Below are positions 63,060 through 64,000 of a DNA stretch of 64,000 nt, piece after piece (the first letter of the stretch is position 1; every line of letters begins with the position of its first letter). The position numbers and the translations under genes are program-made. This DNA comes from Deltaproteobacteria bacterium. Its GTDB lineage: Bacteria; Desulfobacterota; JADFVX01. The stretch spans positions 35,196 through 99,195 of the forward strand of contig JAOUBX010000008.1 of the NCBI GenBank assembly GCA_029860075.1, in the 5' to 3' direction. The notes beneath the pieces are model-generated. The model was not told the origin of the DNA, made no database searches, and saw only the letters and a program-made list of their open reading frames with translations.

Positions 63060-63314
63060 TTATATCACTTTTCCATTCTGCTCCCCAAAAGGGAAAAGGT
63101 TCCTTAAGGCTTTAGCCAAATTGACCTTCTTCTCTTCCTGCTCTGCAGCAACAAAATAATCAGCGGACAAAGCACTAAAGGGGTTTAATAATTCCGGTGA
63201 GTGTATTTGACTTTCTTTATGAGTTTCTGCTGCAAACAGAAAGGAAGGGAATAATAAGCAAACAATTGAGAGAGAAATGAAAATATGACAGAGGGTGCAA
63301 TTTATTTTTGACAT
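63060..63314 (-). CDS. small exported protein, unknown function
   Basis: An 84-residue protein starting at ATG 63314, with a good signal peptide (FISLSIVCLLFPSFLFAAE) and a short mature part of about 55 residues (LLNPFSALSADYFVAAEQEEKK, ALRNLFPFGEQN). No family is recognised. It is divergent to the outer-membrane gene at 63436. Confidence 0.5.
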   Translation of the reverse strand: MSKINCTLCHIFISLSIVCLLFPSFLFAAETHKESQIHSPELLNPFSALSADYFVAAEQEEKKVNLAKALRNLFPFGEQNGKVI

Positions 63315-63435
63315 AAGCATGATTCCTACTATACTAATTAAACCATTGCATCATTCTACATTTAAAAAATCTTTGTGTAAAGCCTATCTTTTCCGTTTAA
63401 AGACAAATACTCCTTACGGTTCAAAGGTGTAAGTC

Positions 63436-64000
63436 ATGGTATTTATTGAGCATTTTATAAATCAAGACAAATGGATCCAAAGGTTTATCCCTTATATCAC
63501 TGAAAATGGCAAAAGCATGGCCCTTCTCAAAAGCTGCGCCCTCACATTCACGCTTTTTATTGCATTTACTGCAATACCTTGCGAAAGTTATGCTCAGGAA
63601 ACAAGACGTCTTGAACTCGGCATGGGCCTTGCGGGAGCAAGTCTGCCCCACTACAGGGGCTCTGACCAGAGAAGAGACTATTTTGCTCCCTTTCCCTATG
63701 TTCTTTACGAAGGAAAAAGACTTAAAGTCAATCGTGACGGCGGACAATTCTACTTTTACGATCATCCCCGTTTTTGGATTGATGTAAGTGCCGCCATGTC
63801 ACCACCTGTTTTTAGTGATGATAATCACGCACGGGAAGGAATGAATGACCTTCATCCCGTTGTCGAGCTGGGTCCCCGTGTGCAGGTCGTGCTTTTTAAG
63901 TCAAAGAAGGGGCATTTCTGGCTCAGAGCCTCCTTCCCTCTGCGCATGGCAATAGCCAGCGACCTTAGGGATACAAGATCCGTCGGCTTTGTATTTTCAC
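63436..64000 (+). CDS. MipA/OmpV-like outer-membrane protein (3' partial)
   Basis: At least 188 residues, running off the right edge. ATG 63436 follows AAAGGTG; a second in-frame ATG at 63517 starts the signal peptide (LTFTLFIAFTAIPCESYAQ) and may be the true start. The mature part opens LELGMGLAGASLPHYRGSDQ and continues YFAPFPYVLYEG, RVQVVLFKSKKGHFWLRASF, the pattern of MipA/OmpV-family beta-barrels. These act as outer-membrane scaffold proteins or porins; the substrate is unknown. Confidence 0.75.
   Translation, partial: MVFIEHFINQDKWIQRFIPYITENGKSMALLKSCALTFTLFIAFTAIPCESYAQETRRLELGMGLAGASLPHYRGSDQRRDYFAPFPYVLYEGKRLKVNRDGGQFYFYDHPRFWIDVSAAMSPPVFSDDNHAREGMNDLHPVVELGPRVQVVLFKSKKGHFWLRASFPLRMAIASDLRDTRSVGFVFS

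Noticed and set aside
63421..63765. Open frame on the - strand at the right end
   Set aside because: It is antisense to the convincing MipA/OmpV-like gene starting at 63436.
1..64000. CRISPR array, tRNA or rRNA genes, intact transposase
   Set aside because: Looked for on both strands by eye; none recognised.

Overview
The window looks like chromosomal DNA of a Gram-negative, deltaproteobacterium-like organism (Desulfuromonadales or a relative). The evidence is a TonB-dependent receptor, a MipA/OmpV-type outer-membrane protein, lipoproteins and periplasmic Dsb-type proteins. There is also a CIRCE box in front of a sigma-32 gene, a very dense set of PAS/GAF histidine kinases and HD-GYP regulators, and moderate GC (mid-40s by eye). 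The taxonomic placement is inference; no rRNA, tRNA, CRISPR array or intact insertion sequence was recognised.

Layout. 1-2025: a TonB-dependent receptor running off the left edge and broken by one frameshift. 2255-5772: a lipoprotein, a secreted transglutaminase-like protein and, convergent to them, a GT-C type membrane glycosyltransferase. 6010-8180: proS with its own promoter and terminator, then a tiny zinc-ribbon protein. 8444-33758: a signalling island of 16 genes. Five on the + strand (8444-17301) include the only kinase/DNA-binding-regulator pair. Eleven on the - strand (33758 down to 17279) are kinases, stand-alone receivers, PAS/GAF proteins and one HD-GYP protein. 33787-34729: gene debris, namely a truncated NMT1/THI5-like binding protein and two broken small genes. 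34826-38074: purE, purD and hom.

38243-47435 is a - strand operon read in the order rpoH, moxR, DUF58, a BatD/DUF4381-like membrane protein, batA, batB, batC, batD, batE. It is preceded by a good sigma-70 promoter and a perfect CIRCE element, so the MoxR/Bat envelope-stress module appears to be tied to HrcA heat-shock control through rpoH. A divergent HtrA/Deg-like protease follows (47710-49230). 49408-52662 is a molybdate operon (modE-like regulator, double Mop-domain molbindin, modA, modB, modC) with a promoter lying inside an inverted repeat.

52950-58014 carries small genes: a lipoprotein, TPR proteins, a DsbB/DsbA-type pair, a MazG-like pyrophosphohydrolase and a TPR-metallopeptidase. 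58125-62719 is a second sensing unit made of an orphan ABC-type binding protein, a HAMP/GAF kinase and an HD-GYP regulator. The window ends in a short exported protein and the start of a MipA/OmpV-like gene.

How they work together: across the window there are eight histidine kinases but only one classical DNA-binding response regulator. The recognisable outputs are otherwise two HD-GYP domains (cyclic-di-GMP breakdown) or phosphotransfer and protein-protein contacts. The strongest unusual observations are the CIRCE-rpoH-moxR-bat arrangement, a coiled-coil tail shared by three output-less PAS/receiver proteins, exchange of output domains behind one REC-GAF module, and the near-leaderless modE start beneath its operator.
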